Notes: generated from the letters alone by a model not told the origin. Positions 1 through 12,623 are shown, counted from the first letter of the stretch. The stretch is 64,000 nt of DNA from JAVDCA01 sp963819385 (GCA_963819385.1 CAWFVV010000001.1:620001-684000), one strand, 5' to 3'. Numbers and translations are program-made.

Positions 1-233
1 TGGGTGAGCTTCCCGTTCTGGTTGCTGATGCCTTGCAGGGTCAGCGTGGTCGCGTTCGGCGTTCCGTTGGCGCGCAGGCAGACCGCCTGCAAGGCGGCAT
101 TGTTGCCCTGATAGACGAACTAAATCTGCGAGCAGGTATTCTGAAACGAGTTCGCCGCAAGGGCCGGGGTGGCGGAGATGCCGGCGAGCACCAAAGCGGA
201 GATGAGGCAGCGGTTGGTCAAGACGTCCTCCAT
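1..233 (-). pseudogene. CVNH (cyanovirin-N-like) secreted lectin, partial, with in-frame stop
   Basis: Read leftwards from ATG at 233, the frame gives a signal peptide (hydrophobic ISALVLAGISATPALAA) followed by NSFQNTCSQI. It then meets a TAG at 120-122 and continues in the same frame with FVYQGNNAALQAVC and NATTLTLQGI to the window edge. The spaced cysteines and the 'NTC..I / LQAVCLRANG / NATTLTLQGISNQNG' pattern resemble the CVNH mannose-binding lectin fold known from secreted proteins of Bradyrhizobium relatives. The stop sits where a glutamine codon (CAG) would fit, so one base change explains it. It may be a real nonsense mutation or a sequence error. The 3' part lies outside the window. 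Family call is by eye and moderately secure. Confidence 0.55.
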
Positions 234-450
234 GGGTGATGCCCTCCTCTGGAGCGAGGTGGGCGTGGGCACTAAGAATAGTATTTCCAAGATATGCAAC
301 CATATGATGACGCAGGCGCGACATCGGCCGGTGTGGCCGTCCCGGGGGGCGGCGCCTCATCCGGAGGGGGCGGCCGGCCGGGCCCCCATTCCTATGGTGT
401 GCGGCGCGTAGGGCGTGCTATAAGCCGCGCCGCGCGGCGGCAAGCCCTCG

Positions 451-535
<85 letters not shown>

Positions 536-646
536 CCGTACGGATGGCTCGTGGCCCGCGCATCCTCCTTCCGCATGCGCCACGGCCGCCTGTCGCGGTG
601 CGGACAAGGACAACGACTTCAACACGAAGCGGCGAGAATTTGAACC

Positions 647-2005
647 ATGCAGGTAACCGAAACCAACAGCGACGGCCTCAAGCGCGAGTTCAAGGTGGTC
701 GTGCCGGCGGCCGATCTCGACGCCCGGCTCAATGACCGCCTCGTGGCGCTCAAGGACCGCGTCCAGATTCGCGGCTTTCGGCCCGGCAAGGTCCCGATGA
801 CGCACCTCAAGAAGGTGTACGGACGCGCCGTCATGGCCGAGACCATCGACGAGGTGGTGCGCGAGACCAACGCCAAGATCGTGACCGATCACAATCTCAA
901 GCTCGCCATGGATCCCAAGATCACCATGCCGGAGAGCGAAAGCGAGATCGAAGGCGTCATCGCCGGCAAGTCCGATCTCGCCTTTACGATCGCGGTCGAG
1001 GTGGTGCCGCCGATCACGCTCGCCGATTTCAAGCAGATCACGCTGACGCGCCTGGCCGCGGACGTCACCGACGGCGAGGTCGACGAGGCGGTCGGCAAGA
1101 TCGCCGAGCAGAGCCGGCCGTTCGGGGCAAAGCCCGAAGGCGGCAAGGTGGAGACCGGCGATCGCGTCGCCGTCAAGTTCACCGGCACCATGGACGGCCA
1201 GCCGTTCGAGGGCGGCAGCGGCGACGACATCAACGTGCAGGTCGGCTCGCACACCTTCATTCCGGGCTTCGAGGAGCAGCTCGTCGGGATGGCGGCGGGC
1301 GAGACGCGTACCGTCAATGTCACGTTTCCCGGGAACTACCTGGCGCCAAATCTTGCCGGCAAGGATGCGGTGTTCGAGGTGACCGCGAAGTCGATCGAGA
1401 CGCCCGGGACCATCACGGTCGACGACGAGTTCGCCAAGTCCCTCGGCATGGAGTCGCTCGACAAGCTCAAGGCCGCGGTACGCGAGCGCCTGAGCCGCGA
1501 GCACGCCTCGGCGAGCCGCCAGAAGCTCAAGCGGCAGCTGCTCGACCAGCTCGACAAGCTGCACAAGTTCGCGCCCCCGCCGACGCTGGTCGAGCAGGAA
1601 TTCAACAACGTCTGGGGCACGATCAAGTCCGACCTGCAGTCGCAGAACCGCACCTTCGCGGACGAGGGCACGACCGAGGAGAAGGCGCGCGAGGAGTACC
1701 AGGGCATCGCGGATCGCCGCGTCCGCCTCGGCCTCGTGCTCGCCGAGATCGGCGACAAGAACAACATCAAGGTGACCGACGACGAGATCACGCGGGCGAT
1801 CGTCGAGCAGGCGCGGCAGTATCCGGGCCGCGAGCAGGAGGTCTGGGACCACTACCGCAAGAACCCGAATTCGGTCGCGACGCTGCGGGCGCCGATCTTC
1901 GAGGAGAAGGTGGTCGACTTCGTCGTCGAGCTCGCCAAGGTGACCGACCAGCAGGTCTCGCGCGAAGAGCTGTTCAAGGACGACGAGGCGCAAGCAGGAG
2001 CCTGA
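647..2005 (+). CDS. tig: Trigger factor, ribosome-bound chaperone and PPIase
   Basis: The 452-residue product has the usual length for trigger factor. The N-terminal ribosome-docking loop GFRPGKVP is at residues 43-50, the same position as in E. coli. A central FKBP-type peptidyl-prolyl isomerase domain follows at about 155-245 (VKFTGTMDGQPFEGG, FIPGFEEQLVGM). The C-terminal helical chaperone arms are rich in charged residues. The protein binds L23 at the ribosome exit tunnel and shields nascent chains. ATG 647 is used; a purine stretch upstream is only a weak Shine-Dalgarno match. It is followed after 196 bases by clpP, the standard tig-clpP-clpX-lon order. Frame intact. Confidence 0.97.
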   Translation: MQVTETNSDGLKREFKVVVPAADLDARLNDRLVALKDRVQIRGFRPGKVPMTHLKKVYGRAVMAETIDEVVRETNAKIVTDHNLKLAMDPKITMPESESEIEGVIAGKSDLAFTIAVEVVPPITLADFKQITLTRLAADVTDGEVDEAVGKIAEQSRPFGAKPEGGKVETGDRVAVKFTGTMDGQPFEGGSGDDINVQVGSHTFIPGFEEQLVGMAAGETRTVNVTFPGNYLAPNLAGKDAVFEVTAKSIETPGTITVDDEFAKSLGMESLDKLKAAVRERLSREHASASRQKLKRQLLDQLDKLHKFAPPPTLVEQEFNNVWGTIKSDLQSQNRTFADEGTTEEKAREEYQGIADRRVRLGLVLAEIGDKNNIKVTDDEITRAIVEQARQYPGREQEVWDHYRKNPNSVATLRAPIFEEKVVDFVVELAKVTDQQVSREELFKDDEAQAGA

Positions 2006-2201
2006 GCGGGCGCGCCAGCCGGCGCGTCCGGTCAAATCCGCGTGACGGGGCAGGGCCCCGGCGCGACGGTCGGCGCCTTGCGAATCGTGGCATAAGCGCG
2101 GGCGGAACGCGGTAGGCTTGTTTCCCGGGCGGCCGCCCATATCTGTGACGCCTGCGAGGGCGACTGCGTCGGCCGGCGCGGTTTAACTGAGAGGACTGAC
2201 G

Positions 2202-2837
2202 ATGCGCGATCCCGCCGAGCACTACATGCAAAACCTCGTCCCGATGGTGGTCGAGCAGACCAACCGGGGCGAGCGCGCCTACGACATCTTTTCGCGACTG
2301 CTCAAGGAGCGCATCATCTTCATCACGGGTCCGGTGGAAGATGGCATGTCGACGCTGATCGTCGCGCAGCTGCTGTTTCTCGAGGCCGAGAACCCGAAGA
2401 AAGAGATCGCGATGTACATCAACTCGCCGGGCGGCGTCGTGACGGCGGGGCTTGCGATCTACGACACCATGCAGTTCATCCGCCCGCCGGTATCGACGCT
2501 GTGCATCGGCCAGGCGGCGTCCATGGGCTCGCTGCTGCTGGCAGCCGGCCACAAGGACATGCGCTTTGCGCTGCCGAACGCGCGCATCATGCTGCATCAG
2601 CCGTCCGGCGGCTTCCAGGGCCAGGCGACCGACATCATGCTGCACGCGCAGGAGATCCTGAACCTGAAGAAGCGGCTCAACGAAATCTACGTTAAGCACA
2701 CCGGGCAGCCGCTCAAGACGATCGAGGATGCACTCGAGCGCGACAAGTTCCTCACCGCGGAGGCGGCCGCGGAGTTCGGCATCGTCGACAAGGTGATCTC
2801 GAAGCGCCCCGAGGACAGTGAGCAAGACCTGACCTAG
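2202..2837 (+). CDS. clpP: ATP-dependent Clp protease proteolytic subunit
   Basis: The 211-residue serine peptidase forms the two-ring proteolytic chamber that works with ClpX or ClpA. The catalytic triad is visible as Ser107 (GQAASMG), His132 (IMLHQPSGG) and Asp181 (ERDKFL), with the same spacing as in E. coli ClpP. The glycine-rich oxyanion strand INSPGGVV is at 74-80. ATG 2202 follows GAGAGGACTGACG, a reasonable ribosome site. It lies upstream of the clpX partner, so it supplies the peptidase for the AAA+ unfoldase next door. The frame is intact, unlike that of clpX. Confidence 0.97.
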   Translation: MRDPAEHYMQNLVPMVVEQTNRGERAYDIFSRLLKERIIFITGPVEDGMSTLIVAQLLFLEAENPKKEIAMYINSPGGVVTAGLAIYDTMQFIRPPVSTLCIGQAASMGSLLLAAGHKDMRFALPNARIMLHQPSGGFQGQATDIMLHAQEILNLKKRLNEIYVKHTGQPLKTIEDALERDKFLTAEAAAEFGIVDKVISKRPEDSEQDLT

Positions 2838-3171
2838 GGGCAGCCGAAGAGGCGCCGTCCGGAGGTGCGTCAGCACTCACGCGGACGGCAGGCAGGCCGC
2901 TCGTGTTGATTTTTGCCACAAAGATAGGCGAAATCGGCACGGCGGCGGACGGAAAAACGAGCCGGAACAAGGGTCGGCATCGGGATTTCATCATTAATGA
3001 AATCTTGATTATCCCGGCCCTACCGTGTTTCGTTATGGGTCATGGCGGCATAGGTCGCGAAATGACAGTGAGTGTGGCTCCGGCGCTACGGATTCTTAGG
3101 AGCGACGCGAGTAGCATCAACGGTCGCAAGACAACTCCGGTGCCGGCGGACGTACTGGCGGAGATGATGGA
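2838..3171. other. clpP-clpX intergenic stretch
   Basis: No gene is seen in these 334 bases. Two structures stand out. The first is a hairpin with arms GCCGTCCG (2854-2861) and CGGACGGC (2882-2889), a possible attenuator or weak terminator for clpP, although no T-run follows directly. The second is an inverted repeat GATTTCAT/ATGAAATC (2984-2991/2997-3004) in an unusually AT-rich patch about 170 bases before clpX, which could be a protein-binding site or part of a clpX promoter. No confident promoter motif was found. Confidence 0.4.
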
Positions 3172-4441
<1,270 letters not shown>

Positions 4442-4494
4442 GCCCGGCCTGTTCCTTAAGGCCGGCGGCGCGCCATGGCGGCGATTCGCGTATG

Positions 4495-4530
4495 TTACTT
4501 GATTTCCCGGGATTACTTGACTCGCCCGGG
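4495..4530 (+). repeat. Short direct repeat upstream of lon
   Basis: Two adjacent units of similar sequence, TTACTTGATTTCCCGGG (4495-4511) and TTACTTGACTCGCCCGGG (4513-4530), lie 18 bases apart about 200 bases before the lon start. The shared TTACTTGA resembles the CTTGA part of RpoH or sigma-70 -35 elements, and TAATAT follows at 4544-4549. Its role as a promoter or operator for lon is only a suggestion. Confidence 0.35.
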
Positions 4531-4730
4531 GGCCATCGCCACGTAATATCGTCGGAACACCGGCGAACGAGTCGCCGTGCTCCACGTACCTCTCCGGGCT
4601 GGGATTTGCCCTGTAAAATCGAACGCATCCCTCGTGATGCGTCCTGGCCCGGTTGCAATGCACTCCGCTGCGGCGGCGCCATGACGGCGGGTCGCGGGGA
4701 GGGGCTCAACACAGGACTGGAATGACAGCC

Positions 4731-7168
<2,438 letters not shown>

Positions 7169-7198
7169 GGCCGCGGTCCCGGCCATGTCAAAAAGCTG

Positions 7199-7225
7199 CG
7201 GCGGCGCTCCGGCGCCGCCGTTTTT
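7199..7225 (+). terminator. Rho-independent terminator after lon
   Basis: A stem of CGGCGGCGC (7199-7207) with GCGCCGCCG (7212-7220) is closed by a four-base loop and followed by TTTTT. It lies 30 bases past the lon stop, so it should end lon transcription before lepB. Confidence 0.85.
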
Positions 7226-7319
7226 GCTTGAGGCCCCTTGATGTGGCGGCGCGCCGCATCGTATTCGAGAGGCCGGGGCCTCATCTCACGGGCGGGCGCG
7301 GTTCGAGCAGGCAAAGCAG

Positions 7320-8087
7320 ATGACACAGCAGTCGACGGTGACCCCCGCGCCCTCGCGCATCAGACGCGTGTTCGACGAGCTCAAGGGCCTGGCGCTGACC
7401 GGTGCCATCATGCTGTTCGCCGGCACCGCCATCGGCCAGCCCTTCATCGTGCCGTCCGGCTCGATGGAGCCGACGCTGATGATCGGCGACGAGATCGCGG
7501 CCGCGAAATACGCCTATGGCTACGGCCGCTATTCGGCGCCGATCGGCGTCATCCCGATCCGCGGCCGCGTGCTCGATCATCCGCCCGAGCGCGGCGACAT
7601 CATCGTGTTCGCGCTGCCGCGCGACCCGCGCCAGACCTACGTCAAGCGCTTGATCGGCATGCCGGGCGACCGCATCCAGATGCGCGGCGGCCGGCTCTAC
7701 ATCAACGGCACGGAAGTGCCGCGCCGTGTGGTCGGCCCGATCACGGTCTCGCTCGGCGGCGCCATGGTGCCGGCGATGAAATACATCGAGACGCTGCCCG
7801 GCGGCCGCGCGCACGACATCATCAAGGTGGCGGAAGGCCCGCTCGACGACACGGCCGTGTTCACGGTGCCGGAGGGCCACTACTTCATGATGGGCGACAA
7901 CCGCGACAACTCGCTCGACAGCCGCGTAAGTCCGGAAGAGGGCGGGGTCGGCTACGTTCCGGCCGACAACCTGATCGGCCGGGTCAACCGCGTGCTGTTC
8001 TCGATCACGCCCTTCGCCAACTGGCTCGACGTCATCACCGATCCGGTCGACCTGCGCGTCTCGCGGCTGTTTCACGCCGTGCAGTAA
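7320..8087 (+). CDS. lepB: Signal peptidase I
   Basis: This 255-residue inner-membrane protease removes signal peptides from Sec and Tat substrates. One membrane segment lies at about 22-40. The nucleophile Ser48 is in VPSGSMEPTL and the general base Lys109 is in TYVKRLIGMPGD, followed by the conserved MMGDNRDNSLDSR box near the C-terminus; these are boxes B, D and E of the S26 family. ATG 7320 follows GCAAAGCAG. The gene stands alone after the lon terminator; in many Rhizobiales lepB sits beside rnc and era, so this place is less usual and it may be a second paralogue. Frame intact. Confidence 0.93.
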   Translation: MTQQSTVTPAPSRIRRVFDELKGLALTGAIMLFAGTAIGQPFIVPSGSMEPTLMIGDEIAAAKYAYGYGRYSAPIGVIPIRGRVLDHPPERGDIIVFALPRDPRQTYVKRLIGMPGDRIQMRGGRLYINGTEVPRRVVGPITVSLGGAMVPAMKYIETLPGGRAHDIIKVAEGPLDDTAVFTVPEGHYFMMGDNRDNSLDSRVSPEEGGVGYVPADNLIGRVNRVLFSITPFANWLDVITDPVDLRVSRLFHAVQ

Positions 8088-8166
8088 GGCGCCGTGCCGT
8101 AATGGCACCCTGCGGTAAAGGCTTGTCCGCTTGCGCGGCGCCCGGTGCGGCGCGATACAGGGGGCA

Positions 8167-8242
8167 GGGCGGTTAGCTCAGTTGGTAGAGCATCTCGTTT
8201 ACACCGAGAGGGTCGGCGGTTCGAGCCCGTCACCGCCCACCA
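8167..8242 (+). tRNA. tRNA-Val (anticodon UAC)
   Basis: Acceptor GGGCGGT (8167-8173) pairs with ACCGCCC (8232-8238), then A and an encoded CCA. The D-arm TAGCTCAGTTGGTAGAGC is canonical. The anticodon stem TCTCG/CGAGA encloses TTTACAC, with TAC at 8200-8202. The T-arm has GGTTCGAGCCC. Confidence 0.97.
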
Positions 8243-8384
8243 GCCTTCGCGGCGCTTGCGCGCGCTCCGGCTCGGCAGGCCAGCCTCCGCGAACGTCGAC
8301 CTTGCAAGGGAAAAGAGGGGCGAAGGCTGTCGCGCCATAGCTCGAAGAGCGAAGGCGGACCGGTGCGGTCTGCGAGATGCCGCC

Positions 8385-8825
8385 ATGGACATCGTCTTCC
8401 GCCCCGCCACCGCGTACGACTTCGACTACTGCGCATCGCTTTATTTCGCCGGCATGGATGGGATCATTCGCCAGCTCGGTCTCGACATGGAGAAGCAAAC
8501 CGCGGACTTCCGCCAGCGGTGGGTCGTCGCCGAGGTTCGCATCATCACGCGCGACGGCACGGCCCTCGGCTGGCTGCAGACGGCCGCGGAGGCGGACGCA
8601 CTGTTTCTCAAGCAGCTCTTCGTGGAGGTGCGGCATCAGCGCCAGGGCGTCGGCACCGAGGTGATGCGTCGGCTGATCGACGAGGCCGCGAATGCGGGTC
8701 GCGCCGTGACGCTCGGGGTCGTCAAGACCAATCCGGCGAAGCGCCTCTACGACCGGCTCGGCTTTCACGTCACCCACGAGGACAACCGCAAGTTCTACAT
8801 GCGGCGTGGCAGGCCGACGGTCTAA
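8385..8825 (+). CDS. GNAT-family N-acetyltransferase
   Basis: The 146-residue protein carries the acetyl-CoA binding motif of the GNAT fold: a beta-4 strand LFLKQLFVEVRHQRQGVGTE in which the R/QxxGxG/A loop reads RQGVGT, then the helix VMRRLIDEA. The C-terminal NPAKRLYDRLGFHVTHED is the usual ending of the fold. The substrate is unknown. ATG 8385 is chosen because any earlier start in this frame would read through tRNA-Val. It converges on the HU gene, with a terminator between them. Confidence 0.85.
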   Translation: MDIVFRPATAYDFDYCASLYFAGMDGIIRQLGLDMEKQTADFRQRWVVAEVRIITRDGTALGWLQTAAEADALFLKQLFVEVRHQRQGVGTEVMRRLIDEAANAGRAVTLGVVKTNPAKRLYDRLGFHVTHEDNRKFYMRRGRPTV

Positions 8826-8844
8826 CCAACGATGCGACCGGCGC

Positions 8845-8896
8845 AAAAGAAAATCCCGACGCCGCGCCCGGCCTGAGCCGAGCGTCGCGTCGGGAC
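8845..8896 (-). terminator. Rho-independent terminator of the HU gene
   Basis: On the minus strand a long GC stem begins CCCGACGC and closes with GCGTCGGG, and is directly followed by ATTTTCTTTT. It lies between the convergent GNAT and HU genes and fits the end of HU transcription. Confidence 0.75.
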
Positions 8897-8918
8897 CCTG
8901 ATCGACTGACGATGGCGC

Positions 8919-9221
8919 TTAGACGGCGTCCTTGATCGCCTTGACGGGGCGCGCGCGGACGATCTTGCGGGCCGGCTTGGCCTTGAACATCATCTTCTCG
9001 CCCGTGAAGGGGTTGGTGCCTTCGCGCGCCTTGGTGGCCGGCTTCTTGACGACCACGAATTTCGCGAAGCCCGGAACGACGAAGACACCGGACTTCTTCA
9101 GCTCTTTATGGCCGACGGCCGAGAGCGTCTCCATGATGCCCTTGATGTCCCGCTTCGAGATTTCGGAATGCTGCTCGCTGATCTTCTCGAGCAGTTGCGA
9201 CTTTGTGAGATAGCTCGGCAT
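8919..9221 (-). CDS. HU family DNA-binding protein
   Basis: This 100-residue basic histone-like protein has the HU/IHF fold: the N-terminal helical dimer part (MPSYLTKSQLLEKISEQ) and the beta-arm region with GFAKFVVVKKPATKAREGTNPFTGE, then MFKAKPARKIVRARP. It is slightly longer than E. coli HU (90) because of a lysine-rich arm and tail. It should bind and bend DNA as part of the nucleoid. The gene ends in a strong terminator and is followed on the same strand by a second, different HU-like gene upstream (9446-9739), so the two form a small paralogous group. Confidence 0.93.
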   Translation of the reverse strand: MPSYLTKSQLLEKISEQHSEISKRDIKGIMETLSAVGHKELKKSGVFVVPGFAKFVVVKKPATKAREGTNPFTGEKMMFKAKPARKIVRARPVKAIKDAV

Positions 9222-9445
9222 TGTGTGTCCCTTTTCGATGGTTGGCGTAGGTGTTGACGTTAAGAGAGGAGAGAAATCCGTCCGAACTTACTTACCCTTG
9301 AGAGGAGTCTGTTCGCACGCTGCCCGTCGTGCCCGAAGGCCGGAGGGGGAGACAGAGCGGTCGCAACGTCGCCGCTCGAGACGATCCGACGCGATCCTCG
9401 GTTTGCCGGGGCCTTGTCGGAATTCCGGGTGGTGGATGGCGGCCC

Positions 9446-9739
9446 TCAGACCGCTTCCTTCAATTCCTTGGCGGCGCGGAACGCGACCTTCTTGCTCGCC
9501 TTGATCTTGATCGGCTCGCCGGTCGCCGGATTGCGGCCCATGCGGGCGGCACGCTTGCGGACCTGCAGGATGCCGAGCCCGCCGATGCGGATGCGGTCGC
9601 CCTTCTTGAGGTGCTTGACGATCGTGCCGATGAAATCGGTGAGGATCGTCTCGGATTGCTTCTTCGACATCTCATGCTCGGCGGCTAAGCCGGCGGCGAG
9701 GTGCTTCAGCGTGACTGTCGGCTGAGCAGCCTTGGCCAT
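9446..9739 (-). CDS. HU/IHF-like DNA-binding protein
   Basis: The 97-residue protein begins MAKAAQPTVTLKHLAAGLAAEHEMSKKQ and has the beta-arm IGGLGILQVRKRAARMGRNP with GEPIKIKASKKVAFRAAKELKEAV, a standard bacterial HU ending. The start at 9739 is decided by a perfect GGAGG seven bases upstream (CGAAGGAGGGACTC). The longer open frame has no such site. It is clearly diverged from the neighbouring HU, with a longer N-terminal helix, and is probably a second nucleoid protein. The 224 bases between the two genes contain nothing else that I recognise. Confidence 0.9.
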   Translation of the reverse strand: MAKAAQPTVTLKHLAAGLAAEHEMSKKQSETILTDFIGTIVKHLKKGDRIRIGGLGILQVRKRAARMGRNPATGEPIKIKASKKVAFRAAKELKEAV

Positions 9740-10046
9740 GGAGTCCCTCCTTCGACTGACGGGGAACGCAAGAACTGCCGATCCACATAGGCAATTCTCG
9801 CGCCTGTTGACCATGTGCAATTGCAGAAAAGCCCGATTTTTGTGGCGATTCTGCGTGGACAACTCCGAAAATATGCGATTTTGGGCCGTTTCTTGCGTCC
9901 TCGGCCGCGTCTGGTCGCGCTTTTTCGCTGAAAACGGGGCTTCCGGCGGGCGCGGAAGGCTCGCGGCCGTCCGGTGGGCGCGACCTTGACTTGGCCGGGG
10001 GGGTCTCGTATCTCCCGCGCGCGGGCGTACTTCACGCGAGCGGCGT
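9740..10046. other. Upstream region of the HU-like gene
   Basis: These 307 bases lie between the divergent HU-like gene and tRNA-Asp and contain no convincing gene. The section 9780-9900 is much more AT-rich than its surroundings (runs such as AAAATATGCGATTTTGG and GATTTTTGTGG), which fits a promoter region for the strongly expressed HU-like protein. No clear -35/-10 pair was identified. Confidence 0.4.
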
Positions 10047-10123
10047 GGGGGCGTAGCTCAGTTGGTTAGAGCGTCGGCCTGTCACGCCGAAGGTCGCGGG
10101 TTCGAGTCCCGTCGCTCCCGCCA
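10047..10123 (+). tRNA. tRNA-Asp (anticodon GUC)
   Basis: Acceptor GGGGGCG (10047-10053) pairs with CGCTCCC (10113-10119), with one G-U pair, then discriminator G and an encoded CCA. The D-arm TAGCTCAGTTGGTTAGAGC is canonical. The anticodon stem TCGGC/GCCGA encloses CTGTCAC, with GTC at 10081-10083. The T-arm is GGTTCGAGTCC. Confidence 0.97.
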
Positions 10124-10353
10124 TTTCCTCCCAAATTTCCGTGCAATAGACTGCACCCGCGGGCCGCCCACGAACATGCGGCCCGCCGCGCGATAGCACG
10201 ACCGGCACGACGTCGGCGCTTCCACGTCTTAGCGATTTGGCAAGGAAGGCGTGGATGGCCGGGGGACATAGGCGAACGAAGCGACGCCGTTCTTCGAACG
10301 GCTATGCCCGGCCATGACGCTGGTGGATGCGCGGCGCGATCTCGCGGCGCGCC

Positions 10354-11364
10354 TCACACCACCATCAACTCCTTGGCCACGATGATCTCGCCCTTGAAAT
10401 TCTTCGCGGCCGAGTCGCGCCAGGTGTCGTCGCTGATCGAGTCGATCGCCGGCGTGAGGTGCGAGAGCACGAGCGTCTTGACGCCGGCCTCCTGGGCGAT
10501 GCGGCCGACGTCCTCGGTGGGTGTGTGGTCGGCGTGCATATGCGCCATGAAGGGCTCGAACTTCACGGGCCGGCCCTTGGCAATCTGCTCGTGAATGTAT
10601 TTCTCCAGCGCCGGCACGTACATCGCCTCGTGCACCAGCACGTCGGCGCCCTTGGCGAGCTTGGCCACCGCCTCGCTCGGCGCGGTGTCGCCCGAGAACA
10701 CGATCGAGCGGTCCTTGAAGTCGAACCGGTAGGCGAGCGCGGGCTTCACGGGCGGATGCTCGACGATCGCGGCCGTGACCTTGACGTTGTCGTCCTGCAT
10801 CACGGGGCCGACCGCCGCGACCTCGTGCGCCGCGACGGCCGTGAGCGGCTTCATCTTGAGGTCCTCGGCCCAGAAGTCGACCGTCGTCTTGTAGGCGCGC
10901 AGGAAATCCTCGGTCATCTGCCGGAGTGGCGGCGGGCCATAAGCTTGCACGTCGAGCCGCATGCCCTGGATCCAGCCGACGATCAGCAGCGGCCCGTACT
11001 CGATGTTGTGGTCGGCATGGTGGTGGGTGATGAAGATCGACTTGAGCGCGCTGAACGGGATGCCGGTCTCGGCGAAGCGGTCGGTGACGCCGAGGCCGCA
11101 GTCGAGCACGTAAGCCGTGCCGTTGCTCAGCATGACGTGCGACGTCATCTTGCGCGAGCGTCCCGGCACCGGACCCGCGGCGGTTCCGAGCAACACGAGC
11201 TTGGTGCCCTTCGCGTCCTTCAGCGCGGCCCGCGCCTGCTCCGCCGCCGATCTGGTGGCGGTCTGTGCGATGGCGGGCGTCGCGAGCCCCAGCGCCGGCG
11301 TTGCGGCAACGCCCGCGATCAGGGCGCGGCGCGAAAGATGGGGCAGGGGCGATTCCTTGGTCAC
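10354..11364 (-). CDS. Tat-exported metallo-beta-lactamase-fold hydrolase
   Basis: A 336-residue protein starting at GTG 11364, chosen because GGAGGGACC directly precedes it. The N-terminus LSRRALIAGVAATPALGLATPAIAQT is a twin-arginine signal peptide, so the enzyme folds before export to the periplasm. The metal-binding HHHADHN motif is at 114-120, with further ligands in VFSGDTAPS and HMHADH, as in RNase Z/arylsulfatase-like members of the superfamily. The substrate is unknown. It is divergent from the TctC receptor at 11558, and the shared 190-base gap may hold both promoters. No sign of damage. Confidence 0.85.
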   Translation of the reverse strand: MTKESPLPHLSRRALIAGVAATPALGLATPAIAQTATRSAAEQARAALKDAKGTKLVLLGTAAGPVPGRSRKMTSHVMLSNGTAYVLDCGLGVTDRFAETGIPFSALKSIFITHHHADHNIEYGPLLIVGWIQGMRLDVQAYGPPPLRQMTEDFLRAYKTTVDFWAEDLKMKPLTAVAAHEVAAVGPVMQDDNVKVTAAIVEHPPVKPALAYRFDFKDRSIVFSGDTAPSEAVAKLAKGADVLVHEAMYVPALEKYIHEQIAKGRPVKFEPFMAHMHADHTPTEDVGRIAQEAGVKTLVLSHLTPAIDSISDDTWRDSAAKNFKGEIIVAKELMVV

Positions 11365-11557
11365 GGTCCCTCCTCGGGATGTTCGTTGTCGTTGCGCCGT
11401 GGGGCGGTCGGGCGGCGCGCGATCATAATCCGATTGGTGGGCGCGAGAAGGGACAATCATCCCGCATGGCCCGCATCACTCCGCCGCGGTAGAGCGATCG
11501 GCGTCCGTCTGATAAGACAACGCCATAAAACAAAGTGTCGCACGGGAAGGAACGTCG

Positions 11558-12541
11558 ATGAGATCGTTGGGACGAATTGTCATAGCCGCCGCTTTGGCCG
11601 CGGCCTGCCTGCTCGGCCTGTCGGCCGTGCCGGCGGGCGCGCAGAACTGGCCGCAGAAGCCGATCAGGTTCGTGGTCCCGTTTCCGCCCGGCGGCGGCAC
11701 CGATGTTGTCGCGCGTCTGGTCGCAAAAAATCTTCAGGACAAGCTCGGGCAGACCGTCATCGTCGAGAACCGCGGCGGCGCGAACGGCGCGATCGGGCTG
11801 CAGGCCGTGAAGGCGTCACTGCCCGACGGCTACACGTTCGCGTTCACGTCCGACACGCCCATGACGGTCAATCCCTGGCTCTACAAGGACCTGAGCTACC
11901 AGCCGCTGCGCGATTTCGTCCCCGTCGCGTCGGCTGTGCGGCTGCCCGGCATGCTGGCGGCGCACCCGTCGTTTGCGGCCAACAACATCGCCGAGCTGAT
12001 CGCGCTCGCCAAGCAGAAGCCCGGCAGCATCAATTATGCCTCGGCCGGCGTCGGCAACTTCAGCCATCTCGCCATGGAGCTCTTCTCCGGCGCGACCGGC
12101 GTCAAGCTGCAGCACGTGCCCTATAAAGGCACGGCTCCCGCCGCCCAGGCGCTGCTGAGCGGCGAGGTGCAGGTCGGCTTCAACAACGTGCAGACGCTGA
12201 TCGGCTACGTGAACGCCGGCAAGCTCAAGGTGCTGGGCGTCGCCGAGCCCAAGCGCATACCGCAGTTCCCGGACTGGCCGGCGGTCGCCGAGACCGTGCC
12301 GGGCTTCGAGATGGCGCCGTGGGTCGGCATCGTGGCGCCGGCTGGGACGCCGCAGCCGATCATCGACAAGCTCAGCGCCGCGACGATCGCGGTGCTGCAG
12401 GACCCGGCGATCGCCAAGCAGTTCACCGACCAGCAGCTCACCGTGATGGCGTTGCCCAAGGAGAAGTTCGGCGACCTCATCAAGGCCGATACGGCCAAGT
12501 GGGAGAAGGTCGTCAAGACCGCCGGCATCAAGATGGAATAG
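11558..12541 (+). CDS. Bug/TctC family solute-binding protein
   Basis: The 327-residue periplasmic receptor has a Sec signal peptide (LAAACLLGLSAVPAGAQ) and the family start QNWPQKPIRFVVPFPPGGGTDVVARL. It also has VIVENRGGANGAIG and the second carboxylate loop VGNFSHLAMELF / VPYKGTAPAAQALLSG. Bug proteins bind carboxylates for tripartite tricarboxylate transporters, but no TctA/TctB membrane genes are next to it, so it is an orphan receptor as is common in beta- and alphaproteobacteria. It leads the run of aldo/keto reductase and SMP-30 genes, which suggests a role in uptake or sensing of a sugar-acid-like compound. That role is inference. Confidence 0.9.
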   Translation: MRSLGRIVIAAALAAACLLGLSAVPAGAQNWPQKPIRFVVPFPPGGGTDVVARLVAKNLQDKLGQTVIVENRGGANGAIGLQAVKASLPDGYTFAFTSDTPMTVNPWLYKDLSYQPLRDFVPVASAVRLPGMLAAHPSFAANNIAELIALAKQKPGSINYASAGVGNFSHLAMELFSGATGVKLQHVPYKGTAPAAQALLSGEVQVGFNNVQTLIGYVNAGKLKVLGVAEPKRIPQFPDWPAVAETVPGFEMAPWVGIVAPAGTPQPIIDKLSAATIAVLQDPAIAKQFTDQQLTVMALPKEKFGDLIKADTAKWEKVVKTAGIKME

Positions 12542-12623
12542 GAGCCGCGCTGCACGCATCAATCGGCCTTGGCGGGCGGCGAGTGGCGATAACAATCGCG
12601 TCCCGCCGCAGTTGAAGTGTCTC

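Noticed and set aside
8145..8384. N-terminal extension of the GNAT gene
   Set aside because: It would read through the complete tRNA-Val gene; ATG 8385 gives the normal GNAT length.
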